The translations under genes and the position numbers were made by a program. Shown here one piece after another: positions 34,414 through 46,691 of a stretch of DNA of 64,000 nucleotides. Numbering within the stretch: position 1 is the stretch's first letter; each line of letters starts with the position of its first letter. Location of the stretch: contig BSBN01001483.1 of the NCBI GenBank assembly GCA_027924645.1, positions 310,001 through 374,000 on the forward strand. The letters run 5' to 3'. Source of the DNA: Cunninghamia lanceolata (taxonomy: Eukaryota; Streptophyta; Pinopsida; Cupressales; Cupressaceae). The notes beneath the pieces are model-generated. The model saw only the letters and a program-made list of their open reading frames with translations. It did not search any database and was not told where the DNA came from.

Positions 34414-35862
34414 ATGGAGGAATTATTATTGCCCAACTGGTGTCGCATACACGATACATCTCATTCTGAATTTACCTGCCAACTATGTCAAGAGGCAATT
34501 AAGCAAGTGCAAAAGCAACTAAAGGTTCCCTTAATCCCAGAGGGTGAACCGATGGCTGAAAAGAAGGAAGAGTCTGAACCTCTGCTTGAGCAAGAGAAAC
34601 CAGGAAAGGAAGAGGAATCAGGAAAGAAAGAGAAACCAGGAAGACAGAGGGAAGACAACAAGGATTTTCATGTATGGACCTTGAGATTTGACGGTTCAAG
34701 GTGTAGGCAAGGGTCTAGTGCAGGAGTCAAGCTGATTAGTCCTACTGGGAGTTCATTTTTGACATCACAAAGACTGCAATTTCCATGTACAAACAACGTC
34801 GCTGAATATGAGGTGTTGGTGCAAGGATTACTGCTAGCATTACAGAAAAAGGTCAGGGTTGTCCAGGTGTTTGGTGATTCTGAGTTAGTGGTGAAACAAG
34901 TGCGAAAACAGTATTCGTGTAATGACAAGAGGTTGAATAGGTACAGGAATAGGGTATGGGATCTGATTGAATGCTTTGACAGTTTTAACATCCAGATCAT
35001 TCCTAGGAGGCAAAATCATGTTGCAAATACTTTGGCCCAAACCGCAAGCACATTGGAGCCCACGTCCATGGCAGGGTTGAAAAAGTTTTCTGTTGAGTTC
35101 GTGGCTACTCCCTCTGTGCCCGACAACGTTACCAATTTTCAAGTTTTCGAGGATGATCAACACATACTCAATTTTCTTTCCTCATCAGACGTGTTCACTG
35201 CTCAGATAATAGATGAAGAAGAGGTAGAGCTTGCTGAAATCGATTTGGAAGGAGTACTGAATCTGAAAACAAATACAATCCCCAAAGGAATGGTAGAATT
35301 GGAAAGACTGTTTGACACAGATAATCTAGGAACTCAGAAGAAAGAAGGAGAATCTCCAGGAGGAAAGTGTGACCCTTTTAACTTGGGGACAGAGGCGGAT
35401 GTGAAGAATGTGTTTATTGGAAAGGCCAGCACAGAGGATGAAAGGACTGGAATCATACATGCACTAAGAGATTACCATGAGGTAATAGCTTGGAGTTATG
35501 AGGATCTAAAAACTTACGACACCTCGATTATCACACACACGATCCCGCTGAAGCCAGAGGCAAAGCCTTTCAGGCAAAGGCAGAGGCCAGTTAATGCACT
35601 TTTGGAGCCACTCATTTTCAAAGAAGTTCAGAAGCTGTTATCAGCCAAGATAATATTTCTAGTCAGACACTCTGCATGGGTGGCGAATTTAGTTCCTGTT
35701 CGAAAGAAAAATGGGGAAATCAGGCTCTGCGTTGATTTCCGTAATTTAAACAGAGCCTCTGAAAAGGACAATTACCCACTACCATCATTGGATGAAGTAT
35801 TGCAGATTGTCAATGGATCCCAGATGATGTCATTTCTAGATGGATACTCTGGTTATAATTAG
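34414..35862 (+). pseudogene. pol: Zinc knuckle, archaeal-type RNase H and N-terminal half of reverse transcriptase (T1)
   Basis: Domain order here is unusual. Residues 9-22 repeat the gag zinc motif (WCRIHDTSHSEFTC). A charged linker follows. Residues 85-212 are an archaeal-type RNase H: FDGSRCRQG (Asp 93), NNVAEYEVL (Glu 131) and FGDSELVVKQ (Asp 155). The last acidic position is Asn 205 (NHVANTLAQ). From about residue 330 reverse transcriptase begins: IAWSYEDLKTYD, HTIPLKPEAKPFRQ, LVPVRKKNGEIRLCVDFRNL, NYPLPSLDEVL and SFLDGYSGYN. A TAG at 35860 (expected CAG) ends the frame; the same frame continues downstream. Confidence 0.88.
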
Positions 35863-36288
35863 GTAATGGTGGAATACGAAGATAGATTAAAAACATCTTT
35901 CACCTACAAATAGGGCATCTATGCGTACCGGTGAATGCCATTTGGTTTGATAAATGCTGGCGCAACTTTTCAGCGCGCAATGGATGTCGCCTTCAAAGGA
36001 TTAGTTGGAAAATGCATAATCATCTACATGGATGATTTGACGGTGTTCTCAAAAAGACGCGAAGACCATGTAGCTGATCTGAGGAAGGTGTTGCAGCGAT
36101 GTAAGGATTATGGCATATCGCTTAACCCCAAGAAATGCATGTTTGGGGTAACTGAAGGAAAGCTATTGGGGCATGTGATATCTGACTAGGGAATATCCAT
36201 TGATCCAGATAGAATCCAAGCAATACTCAAGATTGCCCCTCCGGCCAGTAAAAAGGAACTCAAATCATATTTCGGTAAGATTAACTTT
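35863..36288 (+). pseudogene. pol: Reverse transcriptase, catalytic half (T1)
   Basis: The frame continues after the TAG with two more stops (TAG near 35911, TGA near 35931; both replace residues of the AYR-MPFG region). It then reads MPFGLINAGATFQRAMD and the intact catalytic box IIYMDDLTVFS. LNPKKCMFGVTEGKLLGHV follows, then TAG at 36187. Both catalytic Asp residues are present. Confidence 0.88.
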
Positions 36289-37179
36289 GTGCGCAAGTTC
36301 ATCACAGGATTTGCTGAGATAGTTCGACCTCTCAACGCCATGCTGAAAAAGGATGCTAAAATGGACTGGACCCCAGAAGCTAAGGCTGCCTTCGCAAAAA
36401 TCAAGCAAGCTATATCCAACGCACCTGTCTTGGTTAGCCCTGATTATGTGTTGCCATTTTACATATACTCATTTGCTTCAGAACATACTTGCGCAGCGAT
36501 GTTGACCCAAAAGAGGTCAGTTGACGATGAAAGGCCCATTGCTTTCATGAGTACTCCATTAAAAGATGCAGAACTAAGATATCCAAACGTGGAGAAACAG
36601 GCATATGCTCTTGTCAAAGCGGTCAAGAAATTCCGTCACTATATCCTAAGAAGTCAAGTTACCGCCGTAGTTCCAGATGTAGCAGTCAAAGCACTGCTGA
36701 TGCAGAGTGAATTAGGAGAAAGAAGAGGGAAGTGGGTCACCATATTGCAGGAATTTGACATAGAAATTCAACCCATGAAGTTGGTAAGAGGCCAAGCTTT
36801 GACTAAAACCATGGCCGAGGTAGGACCCGACTTGGTTTCTCAGCAGTATTTATTGGATGATGTTTCAAAGGATGAATGGTACGGGGATATAATATTTTAT
36901 TTGCTTAATCAACGCTGTCCGCAGCAGCTAAATACAGTACAAAGAAGAGCTCTCAAGCTCAAAAGTAGCAGTTACATGATAAAAGGATCTATCCTCTACA
37001 AGAAGAATCACGAGGGCATTTATCTAAGGTGTTTGGACAAGTCAGAAGTTAATCAGGTATTAATCAGTTTTCACGAGAGGTTCGGGACAGGAATGGGTCG
37101 GCGCATTCGACAGCTAATCAGATTCTTCGGGCGGGATATTACTGGCCAACATTGTTTAAGGATGCGCATTCACATGTGA
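36289..37179 (+). pseudogene. pol: Ty3-type RNase H and integrase zinc region (T1)
   Basis: It opens with FITGFAEIVRPLNAMLKK and MDWTPEAKAAFAKIKQA, then the RNase H region FYIYSFASEHTCAAMLTQ, RPIAFMSTPL, RYPNVEKQAYAL and KKFRHYIL. The first catalytic Asp is absent, as in T0. From about 36900 it becomes the integrase N-terminus (GIYLRCLDKSEVNQVL, FHERFGTG). A frame change near 37090-37120 separates it from the rest of integrase, where the reading GYYWPTLFKDAHSHVRTY continues in the adjacent frame. Confidence 0.85.
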
Positions 37180-38129
37180 GGACCTATCATATATGTCAAA
37201 CCGCCGCACATCAAGAATGCCACACAGCCATGCCATTGCAACCGGTAGTGGAGGTACGACCATTTGCTCAATGGGGGCTTGACTTCATCGGTATGATCAA
37301 CCCACCCTCTTCTGCGGGCCACAGGTATATTCTGACCGCTACTGACTACTGCACCCGCTGGTCTAAGGCGATAGCTTGTAAGTAATGCACCACGGAGGTA
37401 GTTATCGAATTTATTGAAAAGCATATTATCACTAGATTTGGTTGTCCATTTGCTTTAGTTTGTGATAATGGCCCTGCCTTTTCATCATTGCATTTTTCTA
37501 ACTGGGCATTCGACTATGGGATCACTCTCAAATTCTCCTCTAACTACTATCCACAAGGAAATGGGGTAGCTGAATCAACAAACAAGAACCTGCTTGAAGT
37601 CATCAAGAGACTTTTAGATAAAAACCCCAGGGACTGGCACACCCAACTTAGGTTCGCCTTATGGGCTGATAGAATCTGACACAAAGCCGCCTTAAATACC
37701 TCCCCGTATCACCTAGTTTATGGGATTGAACCCATCTTTCCCATCCACTTGAGAATCCCAGTACTTAAATTCATGCAAGAGTACCTCGAGACCGACAACC
37801 ATTTGTCTTCACGACTGGCCCAGCTATTGCACCTCGAAGAGAAACGCGATGCAGCCTTAGAAAACTTTGCTAAACACCAGGATGTAGTAAAACGATGGTT
37901 CGACAGGAGGGCTAAAATTAAAGCTTTCCGTATTTCTGATCTGGTCCTATATTGGGATAAAGCCCATGAGAGAAAGGGAGAACATGGCAAGTTTGATAAG
38001 CTCTGGTTAGGACCCTACCAGATTTATGAGATCCTGGGGGACAATACGTATCGACTCAAGAGCCTTATTGGTGAGGAGCTACCATTGCCTGTCAATGGCC
38101 AGTTCTTGAAGCACTACTTCCAGGCCTGA
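37152..38129 (+). pseudogene. pol: Integrase core and C-terminal domain (T1)
   Basis: Inserts element cDNA into DNA. In one frame: HVRTYHICQ (one Cys of the zinc motif lost), QWGLDFIGMI (first catalytic Asp), ILTATDYCTRWSKAI, FALVCDNGPAF (second Asp), and YYPQGNGVAESTN (Glu). The C-terminal part runs to TGA at 38127 (LGPYQIYEILGDNTYRLKSL). No chromodomain is visible, consistent with a Tat-like rather than chromovirus lineage. TAA at 37383 and TGA at 37677 interrupt it. Confidence 0.9.
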
Positions 38130-39149
38130 GAGACATCTATGTCTCGTTCTAGTGTATATAGTTAGAGGTTTGTTTGCTCCGGTTAGTTTAGGTTGTTGCT
38201 AGTTTAGTTTGCTTTCTTGCTTTTGGCTGTCTTGCTTTTTGCTCTCCTTCGGGCTGGGCATTCTGTTTCGTCCGGTTGTTCTTGTGCTTTCATTTGCTGC
38301 GTCTGCTTTGTCGCGGGGTCCTTGTTTCTGACATGGTGGCAGTTGTGTAGACCTGCGGATGCTTCCTTGTTGGGCAAATAATCTGTAGCCTTTCTTTGAG
38401 AAGCCAAAGTTTCGCTTAGGCCGTGCTGTGGGTTCCGCTGTTTTACCAGGAAACATGATGTCTTTTCACTAGAATGAGTCGTTAGCTGGTGCACCCAAAG
38501 TGTTTTCTAACCATATATCTCTCACACTTAAAGTGCTCCTGAAGTAGCTAAGTAAGTCCGGGTGATCTTGTGTAAGCAAAAAGTTTGGGTCCCAAATTTT
38601 ACCGCCAACACTAATTCTGCAGATCCAGATGAGAGTGGCAGGCGGTGCTAAGTACTGCTAGCCTACTGGGTAAAAATAAAAGGTGTTTCTCAACACCAGA
38701 CCCACTACAAAGTATCAGTATAAAGATTATCATTTAAATACTCTCACATGAAGACTGTCATCTAAAGATTATTAGCATCAGAAATCATCAAAGGCATTAT
38801 CAAGAAAGAATATCATTGCTGAAAATTGTTACTGGAAGGATCATCATCTCTATCAAGGCTCATCACGTCTCAACATCAGAAACATTCTCTTGGTGGTAAA
38901 ATAATCCTAACTTCATCGCTTAGCATGAAGAATCTTGGATGAACTTAGTTGCCAAGGGATGGGAACGAATACAATTGCACACACTTAGGTTTTCAGGATA
39001 TGGAGGGATGCACTGGTTAGCGGTCCTTGATTCTTTTGGTAAGGCACCATGTTTTCTCGTCTAATGAGTGGGGAACATAGAGAGTCTAGGTTCGAACTAA
39101 CGTTTATCTTAGAAATGCTCTGGAGCATTTCCCCAGCAGAGTCACCATT
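38130..39149 (+). other. Noncoding region between pol and the 3' LTR (T1)
   Basis: About 1 kb without a credible gene. It ends CCCCAGCAGAGTCACCATT directly before the LTR. I see no long purine run touching the LTR; the nearest short ones are near 38956 (GGGATGGGAA) and 39066. Confidence 0.65.
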
Positions 39150-39354
39150 TGTTGTGCCTTGCACACACGCCCCATTCTAAACATGGGGACCCTTCCCCCT
39201 TTTTGCTTTGGCCAGTGAGTCGTTTGGTTTTTTGATCTCTCTCTCGGAGTGGTTGTATGGTCTAAAGTATCTGTGCCCTGGATAGAATGTGTACATTGAA
39301 AAAATCACTTCAAACTTGCTAAGGAGGGTTGTTATTTTCCCTCTGGAGTCCTTG

Positions 39355-40940
39355 ATTTAGTATTTTGTGCTAAAACTGAACTCAACTAACCTTTGCGCTA
39401 AATCTGGCTTCAACTGACCTCTGCGCCGATTTTCAGTCTGTCGGACCTAGCGCTAAAAACCCCTCCGTCTGACCTCCACGCCAAAACCTTGTCGCTCCGA
39501 TCTTTGCGCTGATTTTCCCTTCATCTGACCTATGCGCTAAGATTCGTTCCAACTGACTTTGCGCTAAAATTTCAATCGCCGACTTGGTCGGATCCCCAAA
39601 CAAACCCCGCAGGTCGGATGAGTTCGAAAACCCCGCCAAACAGGTTAAGTCGGTTCGCGCTGATTCTTCCCTCAACCGACCAGGTCGGAGACCTCCGATT
39701 TTCCCGCCAAGTCAAACCAGCTGTAAATCCGCACTGACAGTCCGTACTCCCGAGTAATTAATGGCAGATTTGCGTGGCTTAAATAGGGAAATTAAGTGGG
39801 ATTAACTCATTTTTCACCACGTTTTCAAGGCTACACAATCTTGAGCTCCAATTTTCACGGTCGACATCGCCTGAGCTCGAACCCGCGACCTCCCGACAAG
39901 ATTGAATCTGCACTGCCATTTACAGGTAGGGTTCTAACCCTCTGCATTTCCAAGTGTCTTTAGAGTTTTTCGAAACAAGTTAGGGGATACCGTTAGGGTT
40001 TTCATTTTTTCATAGTGATTGCTGAAATATGATAGTTCTAGGTTAGGGTTTGGTGAGTCGATCCTTTCATTTTTCAAACCCTAGGTTTAAAAGACCACAA
40101 ACTAAGATGCCTTAGGCGAATTTAGACCCTTTCGGGTCAAAACCCTGCAAACCCCGTGCATGAAGTCGGCGCTGAATTGACCTTCGACCGACCTCTAAAC
40201 GACCAAACCATCCAATATGGTTAGACACCCTGCGATCTAGCGCCAAAATCCAACGCTTAATTACGCTAAAAATGACCTCATCCGACCCTCGCAGCTAACA
40301 TATCGTTTCCAATCGGGTCAGATGGTTTAGAAAGGCCCGCAACTCTGAAAACCTCTTTTTGCAGTAAAATCTCCTCTGTCCGACCTTGCGCTACAATACC
40401 TTGTGTCCGACCAAGTCGGATGACATCCATAACCTCGCGAAGTCGGTGCTGCTCGAAAAGCCCGCTGAAAGGACCCACCAAACTATTTGCGCTACAATTT
40501 CCTTCATCCGACCAGGCGCTGAAATACCTTGTATCTGACTTAGTCGGACCCCGTCGAAACCCGCGCAAATCGGACTCACCTGAATTCCGCGTAGGAGAAC
40601 CCCTATTATACCAGCAATCGTTTTGCGCTAGTTTGTCCACCGACTGACTTGTAGACCATTGGAGGTCGGAGACCTCCGAATCTCGTGCAAGTCGGACACC
40701 CTAGAAAATAGCACAAATTCTGGGACGCACAGAACAGACCCTCATCTAAGGTCGGACCTACCTCATTTTCCCGCCAAGGTCGGACAGCCTCAATTTTAGC
40801 ACTTTTTCTGCCCAAAGTCAGACACCCTAGAAAATAGCATAGATTCTGGGATGCACAGAACAGACCCTCATCTAAGGTCGGACCTGCCTCATTTTCCCGC
40901 CAAGGTCGGACAACCTCCATATTAGCGCAAATCTCCCTAA
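39355..40940 (+). promoter_or_regulatory. U3 motif array, 3' LTR copy of T1
   Basis: The same CCGAC and GCGCTAAAA array as in the 5' LTR, with several copies decayed at CpG positions (for example CGA to TGA or CAA). The 126-bp tandem duplication is at 40696 and 40822. Confidence 0.6.
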
Positions 40941-41213
40941 ATGGCCGAATTTGCTGAAATTTTTTTAGGGAAGATGGTTCAAGGTAAGGTCATTAAGGTT
41001 GTAATGCTGTAATAATGATGTTTAGGTGAATCTTTTTACAACATTTGATATCTCCTTGCATGCAATGCCCTAAGTATGCTAACTTAACTTAGTCTTCCTT
41101 CAAAATGCATGCTCATAATGAATGATAGATTTATGATTGGTTTATCTAATCCTAGGAGTACATCAAGGAACTTACTTGGTATCAAGCTTATAAGGTCTGG
41201 TTTTGCAGATTAG

Positions 41214-44200
41214 ATGATTGCACGAGCTCAAGCCATGAAGTATGAGTTCAGAGGGATACCCCCAGAGACCAAAATCCACTCTGGGTGGAGTAACGTGGGA
41301 GACACCGATCTAGGTCATATTGACTTAGATGATTTCAGACTCAGAATCTTCAGACCCACTCCGACTCCTCGGGCTAAGAGACTTAAGGACAGTGGACTCG
41401 GACAAGCAGCTGCCTTCCCAACCTCTGTTCAGTGTGCAGAATTGATAGCAAGTTGTGCAGATAGATACGATATCGTATCTAGACAAATTCAGATAGCTAG
41501 TGGAGAAGTCCTGGCTGATTTGTCCCCGCCTGCTTTGGCAGAGATGCTGGATATCCCGTGGCATAAAACCATGACTATGCCCGACAGGCAAGCATCCAAA
41601 GAGGCATATAATAAAGATGTGGAGGGATGCAGGAAACATATAAATGACCATTGGGTCAAGAGCAAGAAATCCGCTCTCGTCAAGCTCCCCATAGTATTAT
41701 ATAGAAGTGATTTCCATGATGAAATCGAGGATATAGTAACCTTTTTGAGCAAAGTGTATGGGTTACCTGCTGCTTCCACTTTTGAAGATTGGATGTTCAT
41801 TATAATCTCAGAAGTATTGAAGGGAACCAAGTTCCATTGGTCGCAGATCCTTAGTGACAATATACATGAAGCTTTCAGCAACTTCAATGAGAAGAAATAT
41901 TTCAGATGGACATCCTACGTCGTCTATGCATTGGCAAGAATGAATCATTACGACGGATTGTCCAAGATCGAAGAAATCGGGAATGATGAAAAGACATAGG
42001 TTAAGGTATATGAAGGCTATCCTCAATTAACTTCATCACAATCATTGATACACTTCAAGCGAGTCAACGATGCATTTACTATGTACATAGCAAGGAAGTT
42101 GCAAGGTAATACAGCCTTGAGGATTTCAGCCGAGGCTATGAACGAAGTAATCCAATATGGCCGATGGTATATCCAATTTGAAAAATTCACATACATCAGG
42201 GTACAAGGCTTCACTAGAATGGCATATAGGTTGCTGAGATATCCCGATGATAAGACAGTGCTCCTAGAGCTGTCTAGGCAACTAGTGCCATGTGCCGCAA
42301 AACTCAAGCACCTGCACAGAACAAATGTCCAATTTCCCATCAAGTTTGGCAGAGGACTCTACGCGTGCCCCTCCCTCACCTCAGCTGAGTATTCAGATAA
42401 AGAGCTCCAGCTCCTAAACTTGCACTATTACAATGCCAGGGCTCACTTTGACCCAAACCAGGTGATGGAGAAGTTCGTGAGCAGGAAGTTGTTTCACAAG
42501 GATCATATTGAAGATTTCTGGGCCAACTGCCCTGATGACTATGAGGTCATGAAGAGGGCACACTCGAGGCTATCCTTGGATTTTATTAAGAAATTTCATG
42601 TAATGGCAGTGCCAGACCAATTGCAGGACGATGATAATGTCATGGTCAGAGGCCCATGGGAGACACAATACCACCTACCCATCCCATTACCCAATTGGCC
42701 GAACGCTGAAGAAAGCTCCTTGGATGTGATCATGAAGGAGCCGATTAGATTGAGTAAAGTCTGGGTCAGAGCACAATTGGGTGTCCTACAAGGGCAAGGA
42801 GTTCAATTGACCTATACGGTAGTTGAATCAGATAAGGACTCCGACAGAGAGGAGGATGAGCCCGTACTGGGGACAGATGATACAGAACCAATCAAGGGAA
42901 AGGATTCAGATATTGATGAACATGCCCCTTTGGCAACAAGGGCAAGGAAAGTAAAAAAACCTCCTATAAGATCTCCTCGGAAGAAGGATCCACCTCCTAG
43001 GGCCAGAGTTTCTAAGAGGAAAGACATGCCAGATAGTGCTGGGGAGGCCTCCAAGGCCAAGAAGGTAAAAACAAAAGCAGCAAGCAAGGAAAGTGTTACT
43101 ACCACGGGTGATTCAACTCCTTCAATCTCCCAAACCCCCATGCCCGATACAGGAACGGCTGTTTTGACTTCCACCTTCTCTACTTCTATCCCTCCTCCTT
43201 CTTTCGTTTCATCTACTTCTCCCACCACTTCAGCCGTCATTGTGCAGGAATCATCTCCTTCCGCTTCTCCTTCCTCTGGCATTACTACCACTTCCTGCCT
43301 GCTGGCAATCTCCTCCAGTGATCTCAGCAATCTTGTTTCTCCCACTCTCGCCATTACGTACCCTACCCTTTCTTCTCCCTTACCATTGCCTGCCTTCGCT
43401 AATTTGACTCAAATTAGTACCCCTTCCTTCACAATTTCTTCTGCTGTTCCCCTTTCACAAATGCCTGCGATGTCATTGGAAGTATCTTTGTTGGATGGTA
43501 TTGAGAAAGTGTGTGTGGAGTTAGGGTTACAAGAGCACGAGGTAGTGACTGAAAAGAGCGAGGGAGCACTGACCAGTGAAAATGATAAAAGCCCCCTCGA
43601 CACGTCTATTGGTATAGAGATAATTGATATATCTGATAGTCCACTGAGCAAGGACCCAACAGAGGAAGTTTTGGAAATTACACAGGAAAATGTGCTCGAG
43701 AGCCTAAAGGAATTGGCCCAAGGAGAAAAGGAGAAGAGCCCTAAGCCCGAACACTTGAGGGCCTTCCAAAGAATTGATTGTATCAGATAAGGATGGAGCC
43801 GCTAAGTTGAACAAATCTTCCGCTCCCGAATGGCTGCAGGATAGGATGGTATACCCGGAACCCCAGATTGAAGTAATGAAAATTGATTTGAGCACCATCC
43901 TATCGCAGGCTCAAAAACCTCAGAAGCAAAAGAAGGCGAAGGTGCAATCAAGGATCTACCAGAGTGAATCAGGCTCAAGGATTGCGGAGGTAGCTGTCCC
44001 TCCAGCTGACGTAGCGAGAGATCAGGTCAGGGCAGAGGATTATGTTATATCTACAGTCGACTTAGGCCCAACCACCCATGCTCAAAGGGTGGATGATTTC
44101 AAGGGATCAGTTACATCAATTTTGAAGTAGTTGGATAAGGACGAGATGTCCAAGAAGGAATTAAAGCGCCAAAACGAGGAGCTCAGGGCATGTCTTCAAT

Positions 44201-45006
44201 TTTTGGTAAAACCAATAGATGCAGGGGGAGATATAAGGACTGTGCCTACCTTCCTATCTACAGATGAAATGGCAAAGCTGAGCGAGGTAAGATCAAAGTC
44301 CCAGGGCATCGAGAATTGGTTGATGAATGTTTTTGAGGCGCGATGCGACGCCATAAGTGCCTCTGCTCAAATCCACCAATGTACAGTGGAATTGCTTAAG
44401 AAATGGAAGGATTTACGTGATGAATGTGACTTGTTCAACGAATACTATTCTCACATGTATCCGCGAATCAAGGGTATCCGGGAGTTGCCAGCTCAAACCT
44501 TGGTCACAGAGAATATTTTGACTGGAGATAGGCTCTCGAAGGCTATTGAGTGGTATCAACAGTTACTTCTGAGGAAAGAGACCTTTGAGCAAGTAAAGGA
44601 AGCATATAAACCCGCCGACGAAGAGCTGAGATCTATCGTATATGATATCAGCGATGCTTTGAGAAGCTGTAGAGATGAGTCTTTTGATGATCATGCTCCT
44701 TTCGAGGTCAAAAAATGCAAAGGTAAACTGCATGTTATATTATTTGAAGACACTGTGCTAAGTACGGAAGAACGGCTGGATAAAGCAAGTGACCTCAGAG
44801 CAGAATTCAAAGCATTCCGCAGAGCAGAGACAGATTTTGAAAGGATATACACCAGGTTCAGTCAGGAGCTAGAGGTATTCGATTATAGAATACATCATCT
44901 GAAAGATCCAGACCCGTCTGATATCAATCCAGCACTTGAAGCATGGTTGGCCTATCGGAATAAGCTGTCCAGCGGGGATAGTATCGACCTGGATAAAGAA
45001 TCTTAA
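41214..45006 (+). pseudogene. U3-encoded protein, 3' LTR copy of T1
   Basis: This is the second copy of the 5' LTR gene, starting at ATG 41214 (MIARAQAMKYEF) and ending at TAA 45006. Breaks differ from the 5' copy. They are TAG at 41997 (CAG in the other LTR), a net 4-bp insertion near 43745-43765 that shifts the frame, and TAG at 44128 (CAG in the other LTR). The longest open part, 42045-43790, spans residues 278 onward through the basic and Ser/Thr/Pro-rich regions. The coiled coil is in 43774-45006. Because no break is shared between the two LTRs, the frame was intact when T1 inserted. Confidence 0.85.
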
Positions 45007-45303
45007 TATTATTTGAATATTTTATTGATTCAATCCCATCATTGTTGTAAATTTGATATATTTGGACAGTATGTGATTCATTTTTGTCTTCTTCTCACCT
45101 CCTAAATGAGTCTTTTCACTAATGTATTGAGTTGGCTAGTCAAAATGACTAGATTCAATGTATCTGGAGCTGTTTTTTCATCTTTTTCATAAAAGACAAA
45201 ATGTAATCCAGGAATTAATGTGGGTCTTTCTCGATGTAATCTGGGCCTTCGGTGTTGAGTTAATCTCCACCGTTCATTTGAAGGGCTAGGGTATGCTGCT
45301 TTC

Positions 45304-45311
45304 TATATAAA
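45304..45311 (+). promoter_or_regulatory. LTR TATA box (3' LTR of T1)
   Basis: TATATAAA at the position equivalent to 30898 in the 5' LTR. Confidence 0.6.
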
Positions 45312-46147
45312 GCGCTGCCATTTCCACCTTTTGTAAGAGAGATTTTGATGCCAAATTGTTGACTCTGTGCCATTTGAATTAATACAAAGCAAGTTTCTGC
45401 GGTATTTCTGAGAATTTGCATCTTGTGTCAATTCATTGTGGTCTTCATGGTTTGCTTCTTGCTCTCCCATAGTTAGATTAGTTGTGCTTTATGATGTTAA
45501 TGGTTTATTGCAGTATTTGATGAATGTTCTGAGTCCATACTTTTAGTTGTTTGCTGATGGTAAATAACTGTGTAAAGTTAGCCTGGGCTTATTATTTGTG
45601 CTAAAGTTCAACTTCATTTTATGAGTTAAGTTGCGCCATTTATTGGGTATTTAACGACTAAATGTGGTCTGAAAACCTTTCGACTTCCATTGAAGATAGC
45701 ACCGTTTTCTGTAGCATTGTAACACCCATTTCAGTTTGGTAACTCAGAGAATTGGTTTAAAGTCTAGAATATTTGTCTACTAAGGATAACCCTTGCATTG
45801 TGAATGTCACTTAGGATTCCTTCTAAACCCTAAATCTTTTGCATTTTCTTCAAACCCAATGTTTAGTTGTTAGAGTAGAAATTTCAGCAGCACCTTATTT
45901 TGGTTTATCAGCTGAGAATCATAATAGGGTTTATGTGTATTTGTTGTCTCAACCTTGAAGATTTGTAGACTGCATGTAAGACCCCTTGTAGGTACAGCTA
46001 GAACATAACCATTGAGAAATTCCAAGCAAGCTAAGACCTAGCTGTATTATCCTTGGAGTAGTCTTGCCTAGGGTGAGATACTTTTCAAGAGAGGTGTGAA
46101 ACCAGCAATCACACCTACGTTGTTGCGTGCTAAAAACACCATCAACA

Positions 46148-46455
46148 AGACATTTTTCCAAGATGACTTTCAGAGAGGATCATGACTTAATCTCTGAGGC
46201 ATAATACTTTCAAACACCAATTGACACCATATCCGAACTGCATTACTGGATCATTATCTTTGGAGGCATACTAACCGACTTTCTGTCTTCTACTCTGCAT
46301 ACTTTGCATACTTAGCCATTTTTTGTCAACCGGATCTGGAATCTCATGTGTTCTTCTAGAGATATCTCTTCCTATCATGGTGATAGGATCTCTAAGCCTT
46401 GTTGCCATCAATGACAACATACAGATCCATACCAGAGCAATGTCTCTTGCCAACA
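46148..46455 (-). repeat. Start of the 3' LTR of C-
   Basis: Read on the minus strand it begins TGTTGGCAAGAGACATTGCT at 46455 and stops at the T1 insertion. With 23501-24747, and counting the duplicated AGACA once, the LTR is 1,550 bp, against 1,535 for the other copy. Confidence 0.88.
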
Positions 46456-46475
46456 ATCTCCCCCTTTGGCATTGA
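46456..46475 (-). other. Polypurine tract of C-
   Basis: Minus strand CAATGCCAAAGGGGGAGAT directly before the LTR start TGTTGG, the typical copia arrangement. Confidence 0.85.
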
Positions 46476-46691
46476 TGGCAACACTTAGTGAAAAATGCCT
46501 GACTGCTCCCCCTTACTATATACACTATACTTTCTTTCTCCCCCTGATATGATTATCCATTTTTCACTGATCTACTTCTCCCTCTTTGACATCAATGGCA
46601 AAGGGTGTGATCTAGACTTAAAAAATTTGTCAAAATTTCAAAATTTGATGTATTCAGCCGCATATTTACAAGTGCAATCTACCTCTTTGTA

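Larger units (their letters stand above)
24748..46147 (+). mobile_element. T1: complete 21.4-kb Ty3/gypsy retrotransposon with 7-kb LTRs
   Basis: Both boundaries are certain. TGTTGTGCC starts at 24748, ATCAACA ends at 46147, and AGACA flanks on both sides (24743-24747, 46148-46152). The uninterrupted C- LTR at 51781-51830 shows the same site with a single AGACA (51799-51803). Order: LTR (24748-31741), primer site, gag, protease, archaeal-type RNase H, reverse transcriptase, RNase H, integrase, about 1 kb of noncoding sequence, LTR (39150-46147). The LTRs make up two thirds of the element, and each holds a gene. All genes have stops, so this copy is not autonomous. Confidence 0.96.
39150..46147 (+). 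repeat. 3' LTR of T1, 6,998 bp
   Basis: Same termini and contents as the 5' LTR, with scattered substitutions and a net 4-bp gain. Followed by the target duplication AGACA and then C- LTR sequence. The stretch 45007-46147 (3' end of U3, R, U5) holds no gene. Confidence 0.95.

Noticed and set aside
41325..42343. Minus-strand ORFs inside the T1 U3 gene (for example 41489-41887), conserved in both LTRs
   Set aside because: They are present in both LTRs only because the LTRs are near-identical; the plus-strand frame explains the region.
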